Assembly (NCBI GenBank): GCA_903632075.3
Contig: CAHIKZ030004282.1
Location: 2,051,001 to 2,115,000 of the forward strand
Origin: Acanthosepion pharaonis
Taxonomy: Eukaryota; Mollusca; Cephalopoda; Sepiida; Sepiidae
Direction of reading: 5' to 3'
Length of the DNA stretch: 64,000 bases
How positions within the stretch are numbered: position 1 is the stretch's first letter; each line of letters opens with the position of its first letter. Below the pieces are notes generated by a model. The model ran no database searches, was not told the origin of the DNA, and worked only from the letters and a program-made list of their open reading frames with translations. Positions 21,790 to 30,525 of the stretch are shown here, in pieces. A program made the translations under genes and the position numbers.

Positions 21790-21924
21790 TGTAGTTCAGT
21801 GCGACGCGTTTAAGTTGAAACTAGCCTTTAATTTTGATTTTCCGATTTACCCATGAAGATGGTCTTAGAAAAGGTGGAATGTACTTAGAGTAAGAAAAAA
21901 AGACTACGGCGCCTTTCTTGATGG

Positions 21925-21959
<35 letters not shown>

Positions 21960-22000
21960 TGTAGTTCAGTGCGACGCGTTTAAGTACGAAACAGGCCTTT
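21563..22000 (+). repeat. Tandem duplication of a ~180-bp unit with internal (TA)n
   Basis: After a leading (TA)n (21563-21621), the unit starting at about 21638 (TTTTGATTTTGCGATTTACC, GATGGTCTTAGAAAAGGTGG, GACTACGGCGCCTTTCTTGA) is followed by (TA)n and GTAGTTCAGTGCGACGCGTT. The whole unit then repeats from about 21832 with few changes. The TA tracts differ in length (about 27 and 13 dinucleotides). Confidence 0.85.
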
Positions 22001-22437
22001 AGGAAAATATTAAAGGATAAAAAAAAATAAATAAATAAAATAAAACAAAACAAAATTCTCTCGACACTTAACAACATATTATGGTGCCAAAAGCTATCTT
22101 TCGCTGTGACTGAGCAGACGATGTGCGCACATGAATGCCATCATTCGCGTTGAAATGGATACTCCGACCTTACCTCGGATTTACCTCTTTCCGAAAGTGA
22201 CTGATAAAAATTAACTCTTAGGTTCCTTCTCAAAATGGTCGTCCCAGCCGTTTCCATAGTAATTAATTTTGCGATTGAACATGCTTATAAAGATGCGTAA
22301 ATTTCAAGATTGGTTATTCCTAAATTTTCGCTTGAAGATGAAACAGGGCTTAATTTTATTAATTATACTGAGGTTTTCAGCTCTCGTTTTTGAAATATGA
22401 GAACACTTGTGTAGCGAAGGAATCATATTTTTTTAAA

Positions 22438-22489
<52 letters not shown>

Positions 22490-23080
22490 TTTTGTCTTGA
22501 ATCGAATGGTTTTACTTTGAAATTTTTTATTTATATTTCTATCAAGAAATCGTGTTGCATTTTTTTCTCTAAAGCGTTGGAATTGTTCTTCTGAAATGGA
22601 AACATAACACTTATGGATGCCATAATGGTTTGGAGAAAATGTCCATTCATTTTATTAAATAAATTTATTAAGTAAATTTTCGGCAAAATAAGCGAACAAA
22701 CTATTGGGGCAAAACGAAAATAAATTTGTTGGAAATTGATGCCTAAATCTGAAAGTATTAAAAAATGAAACTTCTTTTTCTTTTATCATCTAAACATTCA
22801 CTTTCGCTGGAGATGTAAATTTTCTAGCCTTGAGTTTGTGTCGAATATTTTGATTGGGTAAGTAATTCATCTGTACATGCTGAGCTTTCTGTCTTAGATC
22901 CGAAAAAATATTAGTTGCTTCATCTTCAAGTACTCTAGGCTAGGTATCTTCATAACTTCACGAACGACTCATAAGAACGATATGCGCCCAAAATATCATC
23001 AAAGAGTCACTGGGTTTGCGAAGGGACGATATCCTAGAGACGGTTATCTACGATCTCCGTTTGTCATATCCACTCAAATG
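22001..23080. other. No recognisable gene; (TA)n at 22441-22487
   Basis: Mostly unique AT-rich sequence. One perfect TA microsatellite. No coding motif or SINE head found. Confidence 0.4.
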
Positions 23081-23084
23081 ATCC

Positions 23085-23490
23085 ATAATTGATTAATTGA
23101 TTGATTTTATGGCCCATCAGCATTTTGCAGGCGATTTAAACCAAGAAAATACTTTTAGATATTAATATCTTTTAAAGGAAATAATTGTTTACTGATACAA
23201 GTCTTACTAATTAACCTATAGCTGGGGAGAATAAGTGGATTCATACATTTCTTAAGAGTATTTGCGCGTAAGTATATACATCAATCCTCATTGGAATTCG
23301 AACACGTCTCCTCGTGTTCCAATTCTATGCCGTTATTCATTACACTACCGCGCATCCAAGCTTAGAGCACTTAGTATTCCCAACCGGTCACCCATTTAGG
23401 TATTGACCAGACACAACTTTGCCTAACTTCAGTGATCATATTATTACCGGCTTCTCAACGTGATATGGCAGCACCCCTGTTAATGTAGAG
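23085..23490 (-). mobile_element. Composite 5S/tRNA-headed SINE, copy 1
   Basis: Read on the minus strand from about 23485, a 5S rRNA-like head comes first: TGCCATATCACGTTGAGAAG, ATGATCACTGAAGTTAGGCA, TACCTAAATGGGTGACCGGT, TGGGAATACTAAGTGCT. A tRNA-like block follows (GCGGTAGTGTAATGAATAAC with B box GTTCGAATTCC), then the S1-type body (CTTACGCGCAAATACTCTTA, AGCTATAGGTTAATTAGTAA) and a tail ending in an ATTGATTGATT-like repeat. The element thus carries both a type 1 (5S) and a type 2 (tRNA) Pol III promoter relic. It lies just 3' of a LINE on the same strand. Confidence 0.75.
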
Positions 23491-24591
23491 ATAGTCGTGC
23501 CAACTGTTTATTTACAGCAGATTGCTCCTAGTCTTCTATGTACTGTATCTCTTCAGGAATGTGAATAATCGCGGCTCTCCACAATTTCCTGTTCTTTGTA
23601 GATCATAGTAATCTAGTCTTGTCAGTGTCAAATTTTCCAAGTCCTCTTTCCTCATTATGCTCTTTAGAAATTTTAACTGGTGTTAAGTATAATTTGTCTT
23701 TTCGTTTCTGTTTTCTTTAAAATCTCATCATGGTTCAGTGCATGGTATTCACAGCATCCTCCTGTAGAACCACATTTCTGTTGCCCAAATCTCTCGGTCA
23801 TCTGTGAGATGACCGTTCAGCATTCACCGTCATATATAGGGACACTGATATTAGATAACATTTAAGTACTACTTTTCTTTACTTCCAACGAGATTTTCCT
23901 GTTTCTTAATACTTTGCTTAGCTTTTGGAAGGCATATTTCTCTCTGATGTGGAGGTACATGGCCTACGCCTATTGCCTACGACTTCGACGAGTACCAGTC
24001 TTTTACAGTTACCTGCTAGATGGCCCTACCCGGTTACAGTAGCCAGAACCACTTAGCTACTTCGAACAAATATATCCCTTTCCGGGACATATCAGTTTTC
24101 AATGTCGCATCTTCCGTCCTCTGTTAAGGCATTTCACAGACATTTAAATGGTTATACGTGTTTGATATTGGCATCTTCAATTATTTTTTGGCTGGCACTC
24201 ATACATTCTGTCTTCTTACAATTGATGAAGGCTTTTCTGCCTTCTGTAAGAGTACTTCTGGTTTCCTTTCTATGTCTGCTATCAACACTGTGCCATCTGC
24301 TTGTCTTATGTTGTTAAGATTATGGCCGCCAATAAAGAAATTCTAGTTAGAGTTCTAATTCTCTCGGAATTGCCTCAGTATATAGGTTGAATAATTCCAG
24401 TGAGAAAAGATATCCTTTTCTTACATCCCTTTATATTTTGTATGTTTACTGAAGTCCTTTTCTATCCATATGCAGACGGTTTGCTTCCAGTACAATCTCT
24501 GCATTATTGCAATATCGTTCTCAAATAAATGAAGCTTATCGAGTAGTTCGACTAGTTCTTTGTGACATACTTTATCAAAGTACTGTACTAC

Positions 24592-25035
24592 TGTACTGAT
24601 GCGGCATTCACCCTGGGCGGATTGAGCCGGCTTCTTCCTGTTATGAGAAGATTCTTGGGATAAATTACAGAAGTAGGGTACCCAGGCCTACTCGGATAAC
24701 GTTCTTGCTTGCCGCGGGATTCCCACAGACGCAGAGACAGGAACGACCAGAAGCCGCCGGTTACCGATGCAGACGCTCCTTGGATTTTCACCAGAGCCCT
24801 TGTTAGCCGGCGTGTGTGTCAGACCTGTCCGCCTTGGGTGGCCCTACCAGGAACGAAGTTCCGGGCGGCATAGCTCTGACACTACCGTCTGTGAGGTAAG
24901 GGTTGGACTTTGGGGGCTTACAGTACCAGGTGTTCCCAAGCGGTCCCCCATCTAAGTACTGACCTGCCTCTACGATGCTTAACTTCGGTGATCGAACGAG
25001 AACCGGTGTTTCAGCGTGATTTGACCGTAAAAGAC
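24592..25035 (-). mobile_element. 5S rRNA-headed SINE inserted in the LINE RT domain
   Basis: About 440 bp of GC-rich sequence interrupts the RT codons between the residues equivalent to ...YTKA and FDKV. It begins with a 5S-like head and continues with an unrelated body (ACGGTAGTGTCAGAGCTATG, GCCACCCAAGGCGGACAGGT, CCGGCGGCTTCTGGTCGTTC) and ends in a CAGTACAGTAGTACAGTAC tail. AGTCTTT before and AGTACTTT after could be a short, imperfect target-site duplication. The layout resembles SINE3-type elements (5S head plus body). Short frames in it are not genes. Confidence 0.75.
24915..25031 (-). pseudogene. 5S rRNA-like sequence (SINE head)
   Basis: The minus strand follows a whole 5S rRNA from end to end: TACGGTCAAATCACGCTGAA, ACACCGGTTCTCGTTCGATC, ACCGAAGTTAAGCATCGTAG, GGTCAGTACTTAGATGGGGG, ACCGCTTGGGAACACCTGGT, ACTGTAAGC. 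The internal control region (A box, intermediate element, C box) is well kept. It is not followed by a T-run terminator and continues straight into SINE body sequence, so I read it as a retroposon head and not a working 5S gene. Confidence 0.85.
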
Positions 25036-25344
25036 TTTTGCATAATTTATAAAACACACTGGTACACATACTTCTATATTTCTACTGCTCTTTCTGATAT
25101 AATTTTGAGCATAAATATTACATTCCTTGTTCCAGTGTCTTTAACGAACCCGCACTGTTCTTGTCCTTAGTAGTTAATTTTATTAAAATCATATTTGCTA
25201 AAGGGAGAAATAGTACAAGTTATATTGCATCAAGTTTCCGAGTGAACCAGTCTGATGAAGTAGGGAAATATGAAATTATTTCAGCAACGAGATATGGCAT
25301 AATTGATACCTGAATTTTTAGATGAATGATAAACAGCTAAATTT

Positions 25345-26410
25345 AATTTGAAGGAAATACTATTTAAAATTAATATTAGTTGAGAATGCCTCAACTAAAA
25401 GATAATACTAATAAATACAACTAACATTAATAGAATCATGGTCTGTCTAGTTACGAAAAAAAGCAACTAAAATTAATATTAGTTGAGAATGCCTCAACTT
25501 AAAGATAATATTAATAAATGCAACTAACAGTAATAGAATCATGGTCTGTCTAGTTACGAAAAAAAGCAACTAAAATTAAGTGAATGAAATACTAGGTAAA
25601 GTTTAATAATTGTTGACAATCTGTCATCTCATAAAAAATTCCAAATATAATTACTACTTGTTTACTAATAGACGTATAGTGATGCTCTGAACTGTTGTGA
25701 TGAAAAAACAAATAAAGTTAAAATGAAAGAAATACTAGTCAAAATTAATAATGGCTGACAATTCTTTATCTCATGAAAATTCAAGATATTATTACTACTT
25801 CTTTACTAATATATGCAAAGTGATGGTCTGAACAGGAGAGATAAAAAACAAATAAAATTAAGAGGAAAATAATACTAGAAATAATTAATAATGGATAACA
25901 ATGCTTCATCTAATAAAAATTCCACGTTTTAATATTTGTTTACTATTAACCGTAGAGTGACGGTTTGAATAGTTTTGATGAAAAGTAAGTAAATTAAGAT
26001 GAAAGAAATACGTCCAAATTAATAATGGCTGACAATACTTTATCTCATAAAAATTGAAGATAATATTATTACTTCGTTAGTAAAAGTCGTAGAGTGATAT
26101 TCAGAACTGTTATGATGAAAAGCATCTAAAATTAAGACGAAAGAAATACTAGTCAAAAATTAATAATGGCTGACAATACTTCATTTAATAAAAATCCCAT
26201 TATTATTAATACTTGTTTACTTATATTCATAGAGTGATGAAAAGCAATTGAACTTATGATGAAAGAAATACGAGTCAAAAATTAACTACGGTTACCACTG
26301 CTTCATAATATTATTGGTTGTTTAATAATTTCCACAGAGGGATGCCCTGCATAGATGCGATAGAACGCAAAAAAATAAGATGAAAGAAATACTAATCAAA
26401 AAGGAATCAT
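25345..26410 (+). repeat. Diverged tandem array, units ~105-145 bp
   Basis: Recurring phrases are GAAAGAAATACTAGTCAAAA, TTAATAATGGCTGACAATAC, TCATCTCATAAAAATTC, TTACTACTTGTTTACTAATA, GTAGAGTGATG-TCTGAA and GTTGTGATGAAAA. About seven diverged units lie from 25575 on, preceded by two almost identical 104-105 bp units (25362-25466 and 25466-25571). The divergence gradient suggests an old array with a recent duplication at its left edge. Confidence 0.8.
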
Positions 26411-26720
26411 TAAATTATTATTAATTAAGTTATTAATTTTATAGCCAAAATGTTGCATATGATTCCTTGCTAAACTAATTAACCTTGTCATTTTTAGTAT
26501 CGACGATTAGATTTAGTCCTTGTTTAGACTGTAATCTCAAACTCGACATCCCAAAAAAGATTTTTTATTAAACATTAATTGGCCGTCCAGACGTTGAAAT
26601 AGCCAGACAGAATAGAAGCTGTCTCTAATATGGAATATCTGTTCACTTCTGATGAACACAACTCCTTGATTAACTTTTGAGTTTTTGATTAATCACGAAA
26701 ATCAATAGGCGAATTGATAT
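26411..26720. other. No recognisable gene
   Basis: AT-rich spacer between the tandem array and an inverted repeat. Nothing recognised. Confidence 0.4.
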
Positions 26721-27592
26721 TTCCCAGCTTCGAAGATCAATATACTAGAATAAATATCGATGGTGAATGATTACATTAGTTTTCCAAATATATTTACCGG
26801 AGTGGGACGTGTAAAAGTCGATGTTGTGATTTCTGTACATATTTGTACATAAGTCAACTCCATGTCAACGTTTAGCAACAAACTGCTCGTAGGAAAATTA
26901 TCTATTATCATCATCATCATCATCAGTCCCAAGAATGAGTGTGTTTGTAAGATTGCTGCGCAGCCAAGAACTTAATCATACGACAGGTAGAACATGGTTA
27001 TATGGTTTTCGCTAACGCTCATAGATTGATTCGTTTTCTACCGATTTTCAACCCATTTCAGGTTATTTAAAGCCAGAAAATATTTTTAAATCGTAAGGAT
27101 ATTTTTTAAAGATAATAATGGTTTAATGATAGAAGTTGTACTAAATAACATATACCTGGATCGGGGGAAGCGGTGAATTCATAGCTTTTGCAAAGGTTTT
27201 CGCCGGAAAGGGAATCTAAAGAATCAAACAGGAAGTGGAACTTGTCTCTCAGATTAACAATTCCAAGCCATTATCCATTACACCACCCGCACATCCAAGC
27301 TTACAGCATTACTGGTATTTCCTAGTGGTCACCAATCTAGCTACTGTCCACATTCAATGTTGCTTAATCGATTTTTCTCGTTTAAATGTGTAAATTAATT
27401 AATTTATTGTCAAGGTTGCCCTACGAGCAGTTTGTTGCTAAACGTTGACATGGAGTTGACTTATGTACAAATATGTACAGAAATCACAACATCGACTTTT
27501 ACACGTCCCACTCCGGTAAATATATTTCGAAAACTAATGTAATCATTCACCATCAATATTTATTCTAGTATATTGATCTTCGAAGCTGGGAA
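26721..27592. mobile_element. Inverted-repeat element with ~174-bp arms
   Basis: The left arm is 26721-26893 and the right arm 27419-27592. They are near-identical inverted copies over their whole length (outer ends TTCCCAGCTTCGAAGATCAA / TTGATCTTCGAAGCTGGGAA, inner ends AACTGCTCGTAGG / CCTACGAGCAGTT). The ~525-bp spacer holds an (ATC)n run at 26909-26923 and a composite 5S/tRNA SINE. High arm identity implies a recent origin, or correction by gene conversion. Confidence 0.9.
27020..27395 (-). mobile_element. Composite 5S/tRNA-headed SINE, copy 2
   Basis: The minus strand from about 27390 has a diverged 5S-like head (AGCAACATTGAATGTGGACA, GTAGCTAGATTGGTGACCAC, TAGGAAATACCAGTAATGCT), then TGTGCGGGTGGTGTAATGGA as the A-box-like region, an S1-like body and a tail with GGTTGAAAATCGGTAGAAAA and an AATCAATC end. 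The same block order as at 23085-23490 shows that this is a family and not a chance junction. Confidence 0.6.
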
Positions 27593-27657
27593 CTACACAA
27601 CTACAGAATGAACTCTTCCTAACACTATGGATACTACGCCTCTCAAGAGAGAGGGAC

Positions 27658-28590
27658 GAATCAAGCCGAGCTTCTCGGCTTGACGGTCGAATTCTCTGCC
27701 TCTGAGCGGAGAGGAACCCGGACGAGGCTCCGCCGAAGGGAAGGGTCTCGTTCGGGGAGGTTGACTAACCCGATCCCGTTTATACGGGTTCTACGGGCAT
27801 TTTTTGGCCGAGCCTACGAGCTTGGGAAAACCCATGTTAAACCCGGCCTTGCGCCACATGCAGCCCTCGTGGGGGGTGTCTAGATACCGAATCAAGCCGA
27901 GCTTCTCGGCTTGACGGTCGAACTCTCTGCCTCTGAGCGGAGAGAACCCGGACGTGGCTCCGCCGAAGGCAGAGTCTCGTTCGGGGAGGTTGACCAACCC
28001 GATCCCGTTTATACGGGTTCTACGGGCATTTTTTGGTCGAGCCTACGGTCTCAGATAACCCACGTTAAACTCGGCCTTGTGCCACATGGAACCCCCATGG
28101 GGGGTGGCTAGATACCGAATCGAGCTGAGCTTCTCGGCTTGACGATCGAACTCTCTGCCTTTGAGCAGAGAGGAATCTGGACAGGGCTCCGCCGAAGGCC
28201 AGAGTCTCGTTCGGGGAGGTTGACCAACCCGATCCCGTTTATACGGGTTCTACGGGCTATTTTTTGCTGAGCCTACGAGCTCGGAAAACCCTTGTTAAAC
28301 TCGGCCTTGTGCCACATGGAACCCCATTGGGGGGGTGCTAGATACCGAATCGAGCTGAGCTTCTCGGCTTGACGGTCGAGCTCTCTGCCTCTGAGCAGAG
28401 AGGAACCCGGACGAAGCTCCGCCGAAGGGCAGAGATCGTTCGGGGATGTTGACCAACCTGATCCCGTTTATACGGGTTCTACGGGCATTTTATGGCCGAG
28501 CCTACGGACTCTGGAAACCCACGTTAAACTCGGCCTTGTGCCACATGCAACCCACGTGGGGGTGGCTAGATACCGAATCGAGTCGAGCCG
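27658..28590 (+). repeat. GC-rich ~230-bp tandem repeat, four units
   Basis: Units start at about 27658, 27889, 28117, 28347 and end at about 28574 (periods 231, 228, 230, 228). Each carries perfect small inverted repeats: AGCCGAG-CTT-CTCGGCT, CCCGT-TTAT-ACGGG, and a CTCT...AGAG stem around CTGCCTCTGAGC. The composition is far above the surrounding GC level. Short frames cross single units (27680-27883, 27911-28111, 28446-28679) but do not stay in one phase, so coding is unlikely. I do not recognise the unit. A structured-RNA-derived satellite or an rDNA-spacer-like repeat are possibilities only. Confidence 0.9.
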
Positions 28591-29025
28591 ATAGTAGCTC
28601 ACTCCAAACCAGACTGACAGTCATACTAACACCTTCCACATCTTGTATTATTATTATTTCGTGTAATATACCTTCGTGATTTCTACTCTTGTATTCGTGT
28701 TGTTCTTCCTTGGTCCTAAACTTGACCATAACATTTATGAAAATAAGACAAAATAGAATTCGCATGGGATATTTACTCAAAGTCAGATGCAATGGCACAG
28801 TAGTGGGTGCCTCCAATGAGAATCAAACTCATTCCACTGGAGAGATATTCTGAGAGATTATCCTTGATGATATCGCACCAGTATTAGTTGATTTTCATTT
28901 GCTATGAGATATAAATGCCAAAATACATGAACATCTCTATCTATAGATTTAGTGCCCGTAACATTGTTGCTTTGAGATATGGGGCAAAATTTGTTTGTTA
29001 TTTTACTATTAATTATGAAGCCAAC
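28591..29025. other. No recognisable gene
   Basis: The minus-strand frame 28502-28816 overlaps the GC-rich repeat and continues into unique sequence without a recognisable motif. A diverged B-box-like phrase (GAGTTTGATTCTC, minus strand near 28825) hints at an old SINE. Confidence 0.35.
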
Positions 29026-29029
29026 TTTT

Positions 29030-29545
29030 AGATAAGTGCGACAATTATTAGCATCAATATTCTATATTTATATTACAATATTTGCTGAAGAAACAAAAAG
29101 CTCACTAAACTGCTGCGTAATATCACTCTCCTCATATGACGTCGAATGCTGGACAATTTCATCACAGATCAAGTCTTGGGACAAAAGAAATGCGTTTCTA
29201 TGGAAAAAATATCGTGCAGAGAATATATAAGCAATGAGTAAGTTTTAGGGAAAAGAGAAAGGACACTTATCCATAGAATGAGAAAGAGACACTTCAACTC
29301 TCTAGAACTCAGTGAGGAGTGAAGGTTTAGAAAATTTAACACACACCTGACCCATTGAAGGCAAGAGGTGCAGATAAAATCAGCCAGTAACTTGCGTAAC
29401 GAGCTTCTGTAAATGGATGTTGAGTGGAAGAGATTGTAAACAGAAACACCTTGCCAAGAACTGCAAAGAACAGGAAATCATGGAGAGTCATGATCGTTCA
29501 CGTCTCGAAGTGTCCCGACACACAAGAGATGGAAAAGTTTTCTTG
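29030..29545 (+). pseudogene. Endonuclease-RT LINE, C-terminal fragment
   Basis: The plus strand reads SSYDVECWTISSQIKSWDKR, a weak LEW--Y-AENI stretch, then RSEGLENLTHT-PIEGKRC at about 29320-29370, VEWKRL near 29420, and RTGNHGES then FTSRSV near 29470-29510. This is the family order with a terminal R-RKLWR-MI-HV--G--T. Many frameshifts, so it is dead. Orientation is the same as the copies at 9.9 and 11.7 kb. Confidence 0.75.
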
Positions 29546-30030
29546 AAGTTATGTAGAAGACAATTTTATAATTAGGTATCAAATTTAACCGTTAATTGCT
29601 CGTTAGGGCAGGTTGAGTTTTTACCTGTTTAAAAAAATCAACATTGTGTGAAGTGTGAATCTCTGAAATTTGAGGTGATAAGTAGTGATATCAAAAATGA
29701 CATTTATATCTTTTACCAATAGTGATAAATTTAGCTATAAAATCCTCTGAAAAAAAACGTACAGAACCACCTAATTTCCGCAAGTTTTTGCTTATAAACT
29801 GGCTTCCGAATTTCACTATTTCAAGTGTAGTAAAATTCATGTTAATATTTTTTGTAATATAATTGAAAAATATATTAAAAAAAGAATTATAATTATAAAC
29901 CCCCAGAAGCAAAATATCATTTTTTCTTACTGTATTTCGTAAATGAGAACGGTGTAAAAAAAATGTAAAATATTAGAAAAAATTTAATCAATGAATAAGA
30001 ACTGAAACTATTTGTTAGTTCATAATTAAT
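29546..30030. other. No recognisable gene
   Basis: Very AT-rich sequence. The 73-codon minus-strand frame at 29691-29912 has no recognised domain. Confidence 0.4.
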
Positions 30031-30032
30031 AA

Positions 30033-30525
30033 AGACAAAAATAAAAGAGTATATAACGCCATAATGCTGGTGGACACAAATTATGATACAAAATATTTTA
30101 ATTTTGCTTTATTTATTAAAAATCGAACTAAAGCCACACAACACAGTACATCATAATATAGCTAAGTTGTTCAGGATGAATTCACTTTGAAGTAAATGAA
30201 GGTCTTATTTGATAACACAGTGATATAGAAATAATATGCTTGTGTCTTGCTTCTTGTACATATGCATTTTGTAAAGCTTCAATAGTTAATTTAACAGCTC
30301 TTTCTGCACTTTGCATATGTGCAAATAAATTCGGCAACTCAAACGTCGTTCTATTCATTATAAGCTCTTGCAGTTCATTATTTGAAACAACTTATGCAAG
30401 TTCAGGTTTACAAACTCCATTTTTTGAGAGGTTAACAAAATTTAACCAGTGTGTCGCAGTAGATTTGGGGTTCAACTTTCTTTTACTGATCGGTGCTTTA
30501 TACTTTAATCTTTGTACTTACTAAT
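30033..30525 (-). pseudogene. Transposon-like coding fragment, left flank copy (L) of the satellite
   Basis: The minus strand from about 30475 reads HWLNFVNLSKNGVCKPELA, one stop, then VSNNELQELIMNRTTFELPN, LFAHMQSAERAVKLTIEALQ and NAYVQEARHKHI. The H-Q--ERAVKL-TEA----G-EAR---I pattern is one I associate with C-terminal parts of transposon-like or uncharacterised proteins in insects and molluscs. I cannot name the family securely. The same sequence, diverged, lies at 57465-57835. The lower end (30033-30090) resembles the satellite unit. Broken by at least one stop. Confidence 0.55.

Larger units (their letters stand above)
23520..25170 (-). pseudogene. Endonuclease-RT LINE with RT domain, split by insertions
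   Basis: On the minus strand the LINE starts at about 25165 with EQCGFVKDTGTRNVIFMLKI, then SERAVEI-KYVYQCVFYKLC. After an inserted 5S-headed element it resumes at about 24590 with FDKVCHKELVELLDKLHLF, ENDIAIMQRLYWKQTVCIW and SFLTGIIQPIY, matching RT palm domains 2-4. Next are LTED-RCDIE near 24100, KYAFQKLSKVLRNRK near 23920, VSLYDGECWTVISQMTE near 23810, and MRKEDLENLTLT near 23630. The order is that of the family, so it is one copy with a second ~130-bp intrusion at about 23950-24085 and many stops. The YADD box is not clear. Confidence 0.8.

Noticed and set aside
24915..25031. Functional 5S rRNA gene
   Set aside because: No T-run terminator follows. The sequence continues into a repeat body and lies inside a LINE, so it is a SINE head.
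27680..28679. Short frames in the GC-rich tandem repeat, some arginine-rich
   Set aside because: They do not keep the same phase from unit to unit and end at different points; the repeat itself explains them.
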